Numbered from the stretch's first letter, positions 37,546-46,604 are shown. The stretch is 64,000 bases of DNA from Ruminococcaceae bacterium KH2T8 (GCA_900111435.1 FOIY01000005.1:62001-126000), one strand, 5' to 3'. Numbers and translations: made by a program. Notes: generated by a model not told the origin, from the letters alone.

Positions 37546-38127
37546 TCAATGAATTATCTGTTCAGGCGACGGTTCTTCAGAGTCATCAAAATCACTTCTA
37601 AACGGTCTTGAATCGCTTATCTCAACGAAAGCCATCCTGTCGCGATCATAACTCCAGTGCTCAGTCTTATACCATCTGTTCATCAGAACTGTATACTCTT
37701 TGATCTCATCATTCCACTGAGTGGGCGAAAGAACAGACTTTACCATCCGAAGATATTCTTCAAACCAGTAAAGTCTCGTGTCCTCGATCGTATCGTATAT
37801 GAAAGTGTCGTTTTCGAGATACATCCACAGGCCGTTTTCGACATGAGATCTGACATATCTCCATTTGGGAGTATTCATCGGGCGGGCCTTAAGCTCCATT
37901 GCCAGACCGATATCTCTGCACACATGCTTGAATTCCCATATGAGCAGATCGTGATCGTCTTTGGCTTTATATACTTCCGAGAAGCCGCCGCGATCACCCT
38001 CACAGATAACCTTTAGCCCTTCAGTATAGTAACCTTGAAAACGACAGTATTTCTCTATCAGATCGGCAGGGATGTCGTCCGGGAGATGTTCGGCTATCCA
38101 GGTTCTGTCAGCTGTTAAAGGTTTCAT
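37546..38127 (-). CDS. Immunity-protein-like cytosolic protein
   Basis: Start set at ATG 38127, which overlaps the preceding gene's stop as ATGA; an ATG at 38142 is the alternative. The 193-residue protein is soluble and rich in Trp and Tyr. The central WRYVRSHVENGLWMYLE followed by a DTR...FEEYL segment resembles the Imm63 group of immunity proteins, but I hold that at low confidence. It lies in a run of small genes (37.5-39.6 kb) of the kind found beside polymorphic toxins, though no toxin is visible. Confidence 0.7.
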   Translation of the reverse strand: MKPLTADRTWIAEHLPDDIPADLIEKYCRFQGYYTEGLKVICEGDRGGFSEVYKAKDDHDLLIWEFKHVCRDIGLAMELKARPMNTPKWRYVRSHVENGLWMYLENDTFIYDTIEDTRLYWFEEYLRMVKSVLSPTQWNDEIKEYTVLMNRWYKTEHWSYDRDRMAFVEISDSRPFRSDFDDSEEPSPEQIIH

Positions 38128-38594
38128 TTCAGGATGTCCCATCGCTCGTCTGCCAATGTCAGGAGGGCCCTGATGTTATCACTGTGACGTGAAACAACAT
38201 CATTGTATTCCGACGACAGAGCGTTGCCTTCGGAATCGATCTCGACAAGATATTCCGTGCCGTCTTCATCGTGCAGGACGACTCCGAAATCGTAATCACC
38301 GTATAACTTCGGCCATGCAATAAGACCGTCATTAAACGGATTCTCATCTGTTGCGGGAAGACCTACGTAGATGTTGCTTTCGAGACTCAGGTAGTTAGGA
38401 TACTTGACCAGGTAGTCGTTGTGTTCAGCATCCGTGTATGTATAGCGGAGCACGATAGGATCTCCCATATCTGCTTTCTCCATACCATCCGTATAACTTC
38501 CGAACTTGATACGTGACCAGGAAAACCAAGCGATGTTGATCGCTAAGAAAACGAGCAATGTTATGAGTATGACCCTGATTACACTATTTTTCAT
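38124..38594 (-). CDS. Membrane-anchored hypothetical protein
   Basis: Start placed at ATG 38594 (AAAGG 11 bp upstream); a GTG at 38606 is possible. One N-terminal membrane helix (VIRVILITLLVFLAINIAWF) is followed by an extracytoplasmic or lumenal domain of about 120 residues with an acidic, beta-rich pattern (DFGVVLHDEDGTEYLVEIDS). I do not recognise the family. It is translationally coupled to the downstream immunity-like gene. Confidence 0.75.
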   Translation of the reverse strand: MKNSVIRVILITLLVFLAINIAWFSWSRIKFGSYTDGMEKADMGDPIVLRYTYTDAEHNDYLVKYPNYLSLESNIYVGLPATDENPFNDGLIAWPKLYGDYDFGVVLHDEDGTEYLVEIDSEGNALSSEYNDVVSRHSDNIRALLTLADERWDILK

Positions 38595-38700
38595 TTTATG
38601 TTTCACCTTTAAAGATATTAATACGACAATTCATTATATCCAATCAGGTGTAATTTACTCCTGCGACTTCTGTGAAGAATTGAGGCAGTGAAAGGTCACA

Positions 38701-38904
38701 TCATTCCCTTATCTTAAGTATCAGATTGTCAGGCAGCTTCTTCTTATACCTGATCACCAGTTCATCGCTTCCGACTTGCGCATAGCAGTAGATGCCGACT
38801 TCCGGCAGAGCGCAGTTGAATATCGCACTCTTTCTGATGCGCTTAAGTACTGACTTATGGTCCTGCGGTGTCGGTTTTCTCCGGATCATGGGGTTATTGT
38901 ACAC
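38701..38904 (-). CDS. Small hypothetical protein
   Basis: Begins at GTG 38904 directly after the TAA of the upstream gene (an ATG at 38889 is an alternative) and encodes up to 67 basic residues, with a C-terminal LVIRYKKKLPDNLILKIRE. No family recognised. The immediate adjacency supports co-translation, but the short length and lack of a clear ribosome site leave it uncertain. Confidence 0.45.
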   Translation of the reverse strand: MYNNPMIRRKPTPQDHKSVLKRIRKSAIFNCALPEVGIYCYAQVGSDELVIRYKKKLPDNLILKIRE

Positions 38905-39648
38905 TTATCCGCAGTCGCGTGTGATCCAGTTATACTGATATAGATATCCGGTACTATTCGTATGTCCGCGAAGTTCCAGCGGTATCTCTGAATCGATAAC
39001 ATAGATCTGGTGGTTTTCGATCGATTCGTCAAAGGCGGCCTCGTTATCGGTTATACATATTCGTACATCGGAATAATATCTGTTGTTGCGTCCGAAAGTA
39101 TGGCTCACATTATTGCGGAATGTATCCTGGTCGATCTCATTGACGTCATCTACCAAGATAAATACATATGCTTCCAGGCCGCAGCTTGGGTCTGCGACAA
39201 AATCTTCGAAAGACATATCCGAATCATTGGTCGGCATGAGTATTTCGAACTGGTTGTCATCCATGTATTCGCATGTCAGCTCTCCGTTTCGGCACCACCC
39301 GACGTAGTGAAGGGTAGTAAAGAAATAATCATCTCCCGCTAATTCCGAGAAGACTCGGGCATCGTCTTCGAAGATCTGCCTCTCGTATCGTACCTGTAGA
39401 AAATCGTCGTTCAGGTCGAGCGGATATTCACCGGTAAGTCTGACTGTGACGGGCGCATCGAACCCGTCAACCGAATACAGGCGATCACCTTTGTTATTGA
39501 TCTTGAGATAAGTAAACGTATAGCCCGGATATTTTGACTCCAGAAACCGCTTTATCCTCATCTCGCTTCCCTGATAATAAATGACGAAGAGAGCTATGAG
39601 GCCTACAAAGATAAGGGTTATGGCGATCTTCAGCTTTTTGCCTTTCAT
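38905..39648 (-). CDS. Membrane-anchored hypothetical protein
   Basis: 247 residues with a basic start and one membrane helix (IAITLIFVGLIALFVIYY), then an extracytoplasmic domain of about 215 residues containing RFLESKYPGYTFTYLKI near the membrane and a Cys-containing C-terminus. Similar YPG-type segments occur in hypothetical exported proteins of Clostridia. No catalytic motif seen. It starts 6 bp after the isochorismatase gene. Confidence 0.75.
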   Translation of the reverse strand: MKGKKLKIAITLIFVGLIALFVIYYQGSEMRIKRFLESKYPGYTFTYLKINNKGDRLYSVDGFDAPVTVRLTGEYPLDLNDDFLQVRYERQIFEDDARVFSELAGDDYFFTTLHYVGWCRNGELTCEYMDDNQFEILMPTNDSDMSFEDFVADPSCGLEAYVFILVDDVNEIDQDTFRNNVSHTFGRNNRYYSDVRICITDNEAAFDESIENHQIYVIDSEIPLELRGHTNSTGYLYQYNWITRDCG

Positions 39649-39654
39649 CCGCTC

Positions 39655-40191
39655 TTATCCCCTGGCGCCCTTGAGGAGCTCTACGGCTTGCTCGACCGTG
39701 ATGATCTTCGCGTAACGCCCGCCCCACATGAACTCATTATAGTACTTATAGGCGGTCTCCTTATCGAAGTAGGGATTGTCGTATGTCGAGTTCGTGTATT
39801 CGGGAACATAGATATTAAAGCCGTGCTCGAATCCGCACTTGATCGTCGCGTCCATGCAGTAGTCGGTCGATACGCCTATCGTGATGATATCTTTCTCGCC
39901 TTTGGACTTTAGATATTCTGTCAGGCCCGTCATTGGATGAAAGGCGCTGTTTACGTTCTTCTCAAAGCGTTTCTCGCCCGGCATCGGAGCGAAATCCTCA
40001 TATATCTCGTAGTTGTCCGCCGATCTGTCGAGATCTGTTCCCGGGCCGTCGTCGTGCTGAACATATGCGACCTCGACTCCGTTTTCTCTTGCCGCTGCGA
40101 TCAGCCTTTTGATATTCTCTCTGACCGCCTCGAAAGCATACAGCTTCTCGTTAAAGCATCCCTTCTGTGTATCTACGACCAGTAAAACCAT
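39655..40191 (-). CDS. Isochorismatase-family cysteine hydrolase
   Basis: 178-residue soluble hydrolase. The catalytic triad pattern is visible: Asp in LLVVDTQKG (about 7), Lys in KRFEKNVNSAF (about 76), and Cys in GVSTDYCMDATI (about 114), preceded by the usual non-Pro cis-peptide position. The family includes nicotinamidases and N-carbamoyl hydrolases; this member has no feature that fixes the substrate. AAAGGAGAG precedes the start. Confidence 0.9.
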   Translation of the reverse strand: MVLLVVDTQKGCFNEKLYAFEAVRENIKRLIAAARENGVEVAYVQHDDGPGTDLDRSADNYEIYEDFAPMPGEKRFEKNVNSAFHPMTGLTEYLKSKGEKDIITIGVSTDYCMDATIKCGFEHGFNIYVPEYTNSTYDNPYFDKETAYKYYNEFMWGGRYAKIITVEQAVELLKGARG

Positions 40192-40226
40192 TTATATCTC
40201 TCCTTTCATTTGCGGTGTGTACTCTG

Positions 40227-40538
40227 TCAGTAACGTCTGAATTCGATGATGAAAAGGGCGAATGACAGTATCGCGCCCGCCGCCGTGAAGATGTAGAAAA
40301 GCTTTCGTGCGTCTTTCTTCTTGCGAAAGGCAAGTACCAGACCGATAGCAACCGTAAGAAAGATCAGGAAGGAAAAGATCCCGAGTGGGAGAGATACTCC
40401 CGTATATTCATCCCAATCATAAGAATCCGGTGTGCAGTCGGGCACAACGAAAGCGTAGCTCAGGATCGCCCAAGGTACGCACAGGAATCCATAAGCCGTT
40501 CCCGAAATGCTAAGTAATGTCTTCTTTAATACCTTCAT
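40227..40538 (-). CDS. Small three-helix membrane protein
   Basis: 103 residues with three hydrophobic segments (LLSISGTAYGFLCVPWAIL, GIFSFLIFLTVAIGLVLAF, LFYIFTAAGAILSFALFII). No family recognised. Starts 18 bp after the XRE regulator with AAAGGGGAA upstream, so it is probably the regulator's co-transcribed partner and may take part in the membrane signal it reads. Confidence 0.75.
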   Translation of the reverse strand: MKVLKKTLLSISGTAYGFLCVPWAILSYAFVVPDCTPDSYDWDEYTGVSLPLGIFSFLIFLTVAIGLVLAFRKKKDARKLFYIFTAAGAILSFALFIIEFRRY

Positions 40539-40556
40539 TTTAATTCCCCTTTGAGG

Positions 40557-41144
40557 TTACCCCGCCGAGCCGATCAGCAGCATCGGAACGAGCGTAAATA
40601 ATAAGATCACACCGACGATGACGGTGATCACGATAAGTGCGAGGTTCTGTCTGAGCTTCGACTTTAGCTTGCGCTGCAGGGTCTGAAGGTGAGAAGAGGT
40701 ATAGATAAGGCTCGAGGCCAGGGCGGCATATACCATCATGACTGCCAGACCGGTGATCATCCTGCAGGCCATGCTGTCCGCGGATCCGAAAGTCCTTAAG
40801 ATCCCGAATATGAACATTCCTGCGATACCTGCTATCGCGTAGATGCGGGTCTTGGCGGCCAGCCTCTCCTTTTCCTTGTCTGCGTACTCGGCCACGTTCT
40901 TAAGGCTCGAGCCGTCATCTGCGGGGAGGGCGGCATTCTTCTCTCCGTTTAAGATCTCTCGTATGTCCAGCTGATAGTAGTCGGCGATCTCAACGAGGAT
41001 ACTGATGTCGGGCATGTTGCTTCCCGTCTCCCATCTTGAGACCGTCCTGGCCGATACGTTAAAGACATCGGCCAACTGCTCCTGAGTGAGATCTTTTTCC
41101 TTTCGAAGCTCTCTGAGGAAGGCTCCGATCTTGACTGTGTCCAT
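40557..41144 (-). CDS. Membrane-anchored XRE-family transcriptional regulator (copy 2)
   Basis: Start placed at ATG 41144 behind GGGGGATAAGT. The 195-residue protein shares its plan with the 10268-10849 protein: an N-terminal XRE domain (LTQEQLADVFNVSARTVSRW, residues about 14-33) with NMPDISILVEIA, then three membrane helices in the second half. The recognition helix VSARTVSRWETG is nearly the same as VSGRTVSRWETG in copy 1, in line with the shared dyad upstream. Downstream lies a small membrane protein; divergent is a CPBP protease. Confidence 0.9.
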   Translation of the reverse strand: MDTVKIGAFLRELRKEKDLTQEQLADVFNVSARTVSRWETGSNMPDISILVEIADYYQLDIREILNGEKNAALPADDGSSLKNVAEYADKEKERLAAKTRIYAIAGIAGMFIFGILRTFGSADSMACRMITGLAVMMVYAALASSLIYTSSHLQTLQRKLKSKLRQNLALIVITVIVGVILLFTLVPMLLIGSAG

Positions 41145-41226
41145 ACTTATCCCCCATATTCTTTGCTTCAAACGGTATTTTACCACAAGGTGCGAAAATG
41201 CCCGAATTTTAAGGCTTTCGAGCTTG

Positions 41227-41242
41227 CGGACAAGCTTGTCCG
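41227..41242. promoter_or_regulatory. Perfect 16-bp palindrome, probable operator of XRE copy 2
   Basis: CGGACAAGCTTGTCCG is a perfect palindrome centred about 91 bp upstream of the XRE start and about 105 bp upstream of the divergent CPBP gene. Its core GACAA-N2-TTGTC equals that upstream of XRE copy 1. The nearby GCGAAAATGCC is also nearly repeated there (near 10910), so the whole promoter looks duplicated. Confidence 0.65.
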
Positions 41243-41339
41243 GTGCGGTTTTCCTGCCCTTAGTCGCATCATGTCGTGTATCTTTGGCGAGCCCCTTGCT
41301 ATGGTCAGATCATCAAAGAACGATCAAGGAGAATTCAAC

Positions 41340-42155
41340 ATGAACACCAAGTACAGGAAGATCTTATCAATAGTATTTTCGATCTTTATGGGTAACGGAC
41401 TGATCCTCATATTATCAACGATCTTTCACGATCAGCTGCTGGCCGTCCTGCCGGATAACGCAAACTTCAGATCTTTCGTGGTCGAGCTCATCTCGGCTCT
41501 CATATCCATAGGACTTATATTCTTATTTAAGAAGGCACATGTGCTCAAGGTCACGGGAAGATCACTGGCAACCGGTCTTATCTGCGGACTGCCTCTTATA
41601 ATCGTTTACGGACTCCTGCTCGCTGTCGGCCTTTCGGATATGCCCGGCAAGACGATCATCCCCACGGCTGAGCTCGTATGCGTCATCTTCAGATGGATCC
41701 TTATAGGAGTAGCGGAGGAAGGCCTCTTCAGAGGCGTTGTCCAGGAGCTCTTCACGGACATCTTCGGCGCGAAAACAAGAAAAGGCGTGATCTTGTCGAT
41801 CGTATGCACGTCAGTCTTATTCGGCCTTAACCACTTTCAGAACCTCCTCGCGGGCGTATCGCTTTCGGGCGTGCTCATCCAGTTCGCGACCGCGACTGCC
41901 ATGAGTCTTATGTTCGGTGCGATCGCCTACAGATCCGGAAGGAGCATCGTCCCCCTTATGCTGATCCACACTCTCATCGACGCTTCGAGCTTCATTAAGA
42001 ACGGCATGCTCTGGGGCGCATCCGACGTCGAGTCTATCAACGGCCTTTCTACAGGTGCATTCATCCTGGTACCGATCTTTACGGGCCTCTTCATCTTCCT
42101 GATGAGAAGAAGTGTGACGGATCCCATCATCGAGGCAGAAAACGCGGCGGCGTAA
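41340..42155 (+). CDS. CPBP-family intramembrane metalloprotease-like protein
   Basis: Start at ATG 41340 after CAAGGAG. 271 residues with about seven membrane helices. The CPBP/Abi signature is present: EEGLFRG (EExxxR, about residue 122) and FGLNHF with a His about 45 residues later, forming the metal site, plus a later His-containing helix (PLMLIHTLID). The family includes Rce1-like proteases and bacteriocin self-immunity proteins. Divergent from the XRE regulator, with the shared palindrome between, so probably its target. Confidence 0.9.
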   Translation: MNTKYRKILSIVFSIFMGNGLILILSTIFHDQLLAVLPDNANFRSFVVELISALISIGLIFLFKKAHVLKVTGRSLATGLICGLPLIIVYGLLLAVGLSDMPGKTIIPTAELVCVIFRWILIGVAEEGLFRGVVQELFTDIFGAKTRKGVILSIVCTSVLFGLNHFQNLLAGVSLSGVLIQFATATAMSLMFGAIAYRSGRSIVPLMLIHTLIDASSFIKNGMLWGASDVESINGLSTGAFILVPIFTGLFIFLMRRSVTDPIIEAENAAA

Positions 42156-42183
42156 GGTTTTGAGCTTTCGAGCAATGGCGGCG

Positions 42184-42885
42184 GTTCACACAAGTCGTCA
42201 TTTAGCGGATTGTTTACACCTTTTTGGGGACTGCGGTTCTCACAACTTTATGTTTCGACTATTGTTTACACTTTTCTGAGCATTTCGGTGTAAACAAATC
42301 CCGATTCTTCAACTTGTTTACACCTAAACGTGCCGATCGGTTCACACAAATTAGAATTTCGGCGTTTGTGGGAACTTTAGACCGTTAAAAAGTGTAAACA
42401 ATTGGCAGATCTAATACTTGTGTGAATCGGCCCCTTTGAAATGGTTCAAACAATCTCTGATTATGCTAATTGTGGGGCCTGCGGCGGTGGCCGGGTGCTT
42501 TCGAGCATCGGTTCTCGGATGTCTAGATTTATAAATTTATGTCCACCTTTTTGGGTCTTGTGAGGGGAGCGGGCGCATTTCGTGTTTTGGGCCTTTCGGG
42601 CGGTGTGGCGGGAACCGGATTAGCGCCGATCGGCTGTGCGGTTCCCAGAAGTTATCATTTGACGGATTATGTCCACCTTTTTTGCGGTCGCGGTTCCCGG
42701 AATCTTTAAAATCGCGATTTATGGGAACTAAAATCGGTTAAAAAGTGGACAGAAATTGAAATTAAATAGGTTCTGGGAACCAAATCCCGCTAAAAGTTCA
42801 CAGAACTGCAAGTTTTTGGTTTCCGGGAACTTTCGAGCCTTAAAAAGTTCTCGGAATTGCTAAAAAGCATACTTCCGGGAACTGA
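42184..42885. repeat. Array of word-like intergenic repeats
   Basis: The 835-bp gap 42156-42990 has no gene. The left part repeats GTTTACAC or its complement (about 42212, 42263, 42289, 42316, 42393) and GTTCACACAA (42184, 42340). The right part repeats GTCCACCTTTTT (42541, 42671) with AGTGGACAG (42744), and GTTCCCGGAA-like words with complements. Longer frames repeat with the word exchanged: GGTTAAAAAGTG precedes both TAAACAATTG and GACAGAAATTG, and TTAAAAAGTTCTCGGAATTG is a third. CGGATT...CTTT units at 42206 and 42663 differ mainly in the words. Confidence 0.75.
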
Positions 42886-42990
42886 ACATCGCCGCCTTCC
42901 GGTTCGAGCATGCCGCTATCGCACCATCGGCTCTCGAAAGCGCGTGATCGCTGCTGTCAGGTGTGAGGATTACAGATTTGGGTTTCCGCC

Positions 42991-43929
42991 TCAGTCTGCC
43001 AGTATGCGCTCCGCGATCTCCTCGTATTCGGCGCATTTCTTTGCTTTAAGAAGTCGCTTGAAGTCGCGCGCGCCACCCTCGAAAGCATCCTGCCAGTAGC
43101 TCCAGAGTTCTCTCATTTTGTGAAGGATATTGATATCGGGCGACATGACCTTCTGATACTCGTGATAGAGGGTGTCGTGCAGCTGCCTGAACTTGATAAA
43201 GTCGGTCTCGGACGACGTTCCGCGAAGCTTGTCTGCGAGGGACGGATCGGATATCAGGCCGCGACCGAGCATCACCGGGTCGGGGCAACGCCCGAAAGCA
43301 CCCGCGAGCGCTTCGTAATCTGCACGGCTGAAGATATTTCCGTTATAAACGAGCGGGCATTTGCAGTGCTCGAGTGCATAGGCGAAATACTCGCGCCGCG
43401 GCTCGCCCTTATAAAAGTCACTTCGGATCCTGGGGTGGACGATGAGCTCGCTTATCGGAAATGCGTTAAAGATATCAACGAGGTCGTAGAATTCATCGGG
43501 GTCGTAAAAGCCGAGCCTTGTCTTGATCGAGATCTTGGTCTCACCGGCCGCGGCGTAGTCGTAGATGTCGTCGAGGAAACGTTGAAGCGCCAACGTATCA
43601 GGCAGGAATCCCGCACCCTTGCCCTTAGCACAGACGGTTCCCGACGGGCAGCCGAGATTGAGATTCACCTCGCCGTAGCCAATATCACGCAGCTCTTTGG
43701 CCGCTTCGATAAAGAGGTCTGATCTGCACGTGAGGATCTGCGGGATCAGGTAAATTCCTTTGTTGTTCAGAGGGTCGACGTCCTTTCGCTCGCGCGGTGT
43801 TATCGGACATTTCTCGGATGGCGAAATGAACGGCGCAAAGTACTTGTCAACGTTGCCGTAGATGTCATTATATGCATTGCGGAATATGTAGGTCGTAATG
43901 CCTTCGAGCGGAGCGAAATAGATATTCAT
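42991..43929 (-). CDS. tRNA-dihydrouridine synthase family protein
   Basis: 312-residue flavoprotein of the Dus family, which reduces uridines in tRNA loops with FMN and NADPH. The FMN-binding TIM barrel starts APLEGITTYIFRN. The active-site stretch is NLNLGCPSGTVCAKGKGAG, in which the second Cys is the general acid. KTRLGF, HPR and YNGNIFS supply further FMN contacts, and GRGLISDPSL closes the barrel. The PLEGIT start and length fit bacterial Dus-like proteins. No strong ribosome site is visible. Confidence 0.92.
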   Translation of the reverse strand: MNIYFAPLEGITTYIFRNAYNDIYGNVDKYFAPFISPSEKCPITPRERKDVDPLNNKGIYLIPQILTCRSDLFIEAAKELRDIGYGEVNLNLGCPSGTVCAKGKGAGFLPDTLALQRFLDDIYDYAAAGETKISIKTRLGFYDPDEFYDLVDIFNAFPISELIVHPRIRSDFYKGEPRREYFAYALEHCKCPLVYNGNIFSRADYEALAGAFGRCPDPVMLGRGLISDPSLADKLRGTSSETDFIKFRQLHDTLYHEYQKVMSPDINILHKMRELWSYWQDAFEGGARDFKRLLKAKKCAEYEEIAERILAD

Positions 43930-44018
43930 GCGGATATTTTAACACGAGGGACCGGCGGGGATAAGGATCGGCCTTGTACGGTCGGGCTTGTGCAGTCCAA
44001 AACGGTCGGGTGACGGGT

Positions 44019-45122
44019 TCAGGCCGCGCTCTTTGCAGCCGCCTTGACCTTCCGCCCCTTGACCTTTACGCAGATAAGCGAGATCAGTACGGCAGATACC
44101 ATAAGCGCCGCCGCGATCATGGTGATGACAATAGGTGAGTCCGTGCTCGTAAATCCCAGAAGGATGCCGACACCTGTTCCGTAACCGATGAGGAGCCACT
44201 GGATGATGTAGATCGTAGTCAGGTTGATGCTGCAGTATCTCATGAACCTTCCGATAAGCGTCTGCTCTATGCTGCTCAGAACGAGATATGAAAGACTGAG
44301 TGCGATCATAACGATCGGCAATATCCAGAGCGTTGAGATGAGAGTCTGATAGTAGTAGGAGCCTTCGTAAAGGGCGTAGCTGAGGCGGATATCGTACCCG
44401 CTGTAGATGAGAGCGGCGTTATAAGAAACGAAGAAGGCTGAAGATGCGATCAGGGCTTTCATGTAGAGCGAACGCCTGTCTTCGCTCGCCTTGAGCATCT
44501 CTCCGAACATGATCCCCGCTGTCGGGTAGACGAGCCAGAGTGTCATCGGGAATGCCACATGTTCTCCGGACGGAAGCAGGAGCCCTAGGAGCGTCGCGAC
44601 CGTGACCGATCCGATATGAAGCTTAGTCGCCCATATGCCGACTGCCTGCAGAAGGAGGGCGATGATGCACATCACATGAGAGGGGATAGACCTCTTCTTC
44701 ATAAGGCCGATGGTCATAAATGCCATGCCCGCGAAGGGGAGGATGTCCACGTTCAAAAGTCCTCCCATGAGGCTGAATCCCGTCTCGATATGAAGAGCCA
44801 TGGCGATCAGCATCGGCACGGTCTGCCTGAAGAAATTAAGGAGATATCCGGTGAGGAGGAGCCTTATGCCGCGTCTTATAAGATCGGAGGGGGAGCCGTG
44901 TCTTGTATAGACCATGCCGATCCCCATGCAGAACATAAAGACCGGAGCGGCGAGCGGTCCGCCGCAGAATTCTACGAGGTTGCGATAAAGCGAATCGGGC
45001 AGGGTGCCATCGTAGTCGAATGCTCCGAAGCGCTCGTAGGCATGAGCGCAGATCATGAAGATCACGGCAAAGAACTTTACCGCATCTATCTCGAAAGATC
45101 TCTTTCGCGCATCACTTCCCAT
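44019..45122 (-). CDS. Multi-spanning membrane acyltransferase-like protein
   Basis: 367 residues with about ten membrane helices, starting after GGGGTAGAG. The opening RSFEIDAVKFFAVIFMICAH matches the first helix of acyltransferase-3/DUF1624-type membrane acetyltransferases, with the conserved His at its end. The rest is consistent with that superfamily, which acetylates wall or exported sugars. The C-terminus is basic and alanine-rich. The acceptor is unknown. It stands alone between Dus and the hydrolase. Confidence 0.75.
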   Translation of the reverse strand: MGSDARKRSFEIDAVKFFAVIFMICAHAYERFGAFDYDGTLPDSLYRNLVEFCGGPLAAPVFMFCMGIGMVYTRHGSPSDLIRRGIRLLLTGYLLNFFRQTVPMLIAMALHIETGFSLMGGLLNVDILPFAGMAFMTIGLMKKRSIPSHVMCIIALLLQAVGIWATKLHIGSVTVATLLGLLLPSGEHVAFPMTLWLVYPTAGIMFGEMLKASEDRRSLYMKALIASSAFFVSYNAALIYSGYDIRLSYALYEGSYYYQTLISTLWILPIVMIALSLSYLVLSSIEQTLIGRFMRYCSINLTTIYIIQWLLIGYGTGVGILLGFTSTDSPIVITMIAAALMVSAVLISLICVKVKGRKVKAAAKSAA

Positions 45123-45223
45123 ATCTCTACCCCATCCTTATATCTATAAGAAGATGATAAAAGATACGAGTTGAGATCTTGTTCGATAATGTGATCGAAA
45201 ATGTTCGAAAATATACCGCGATC

Positions 45224-46018
45224 TTACGCAGTTATAAGTGCTGTGCCCTCGGAACGCTTGAGACCGTGCAGGAACTTAAGGACCTGATCGTTAAAGATGT
45301 CATGCTTTTCGATGCTGCAGACATGTCCGCACTTTTCGATAAAGCACATGGACGCTTCCGTGAACTTCTTGTGAGTCCTCTTTACGCTGTTAACGAAGAA
45401 GTAGTCCTCATTGCCCGTGATAAAGAATACGGGGAGATGGTTCTCCTTTATGGATGTCAGGTATTCCTTGAGCTTGAACTGAGTCCTGAAGAGCTCGCTG
45501 AGCCACATCCTGAAAGCGGCGGACTTCATCTTTACCGATTCTCTTATAAAGACATCCCTGGACTTCTTGTGATTCTTATGAGGCATCATGATGTTCGCGA
45601 ACAGGGGATAGAAGAACTTCTTGGGAACGATGTATTTAAGTCCCTCGACTGCAGCGAGGAGAGACTTGTAGCCTAATCCCATATTAAGTACGAATCCTGC
45701 GAGTACGATGGAGCTTACCTTCTCCTGATAAAGATAGGCGAACTCCATTGCGACCAGCGTGCCGAGCGACAGGGAGATAACGTGTACCTTCCTGATGCCT
45801 TCCTTCTCGAGGATGCTGTTGATATCGGAAGCGGATCTCGTGAGGAGACGCTTGCGCTTTTCGAAAGATGAACCGCCGTGACCTTCGAGGTCGACCGCGA
45901 TAACGTTATATTCGCTGAAGTCCTCGATCTGATATTTCCATGTCCTGATGCTTCCGCCGAGACCGTGAATAAGGAGTACCCACTCCTGTGAATCGTTATT
46001 ATAGATCTTATAGTTCAT
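45224..46018 (-). CDS. Alpha/beta hydrolase
   Basis: 264-residue alpha/beta-hydrolase fold enzyme with AAGGAGAAGG before the start. The oxyanion segment is HGLGGS, the nucleophile Ser is in SLSLG (about residue 94), the acid is Asp in GNEDYF (about 210) and the catalytic His is in CGHVCSIEK (about 234). A cap domain with PHKNHKKSR lies between. Such enzymes are often esterases or lipases on small acyl substrates. No neighbour fixes the substrate. Confidence 0.88.
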   Translation of the reverse strand: MNYKIYNNDSQEWVLLIHGLGGSIRTWKYQIEDFSEYNVIAVDLEGHGGSSFEKRKRLLTRSASDINSILEKEGIRKVHVISLSLGTLVAMEFAYLYQEKVSSIVLAGFVLNMGLGYKSLLAAVEGLKYIVPKKFFYPLFANIMMPHKNHKKSRDVFIRESVKMKSAAFRMWLSELFRTQFKLKEYLTSIKENHLPVFFITGNEDYFFVNSVKRTHKKFTEASMCFIEKCGHVCSIEKHDIFNDQVLKFLHGLKRSEGTALITA

Positions 46019-46604
46019 ACCCTTCTCCTTTGGACCGTTCCGAAAAGTTAATCGTTGTTCGGTAGCCTTCTAAACTCATATTAGTTCCTTCGGGGTATCT
46101 GCAATACTGCACTTCTAGGCAAATGTGAGGTAATACTTTGATAGTCAAAGTATTTTAAGACCACGAAAATGAACGGTATGTGACCAAAAGGGCAGAAACC
46201 GGGTCTATAACTTAACAAAAGTAAGTTAACCGACATTAACCTGAATGTGGTTAGATTGTCCGATATTGCAGTATGGATAATAACAAACGTTAACTTTTGG
46301 CCTCGGAAACCAGGGTGCCGTAAAGAAGCAAAAAGATAACGATTGTTATAAGCAAAATCAGTACTTAACGGGCGTTATAAGTTTTGGCGGTTTTTATTCG
46401 AATCGTACAATTTTAGTGGAATAAATAGTACTTTTTATCAATCATTACCTATGGAATACATGTTAACAAAATGTTAAAATGCGTAACAGATTGTTCACAA
46501 TTGTCAAATTGTGCACGTATTGATACGGGTTTGAAAGGGGTACTCGTTCGATACTGACCGGTCAGGTAGCAATTCGAATAAATATAGGGAAAGGGAATTA
46601 AAAC
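46019..46604. promoter_or_regulatory. Long regulatory gap upstream of the LRR/ChW surface protein
   Basis: 586 bp without a gene. A perfect dyad AATACTTTGA-TAG-TCAAAGTATT lies at 46132-46154. GTTAAC-type words occur several times (near 46204, 46227, 46290). Close to the gene, GTTCACAATTG and AATTGTGCAC (46493-46515) form an imperfect dyad. The region suggests complex control, but I could not assign any known riboswitch. Confidence 0.5.
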
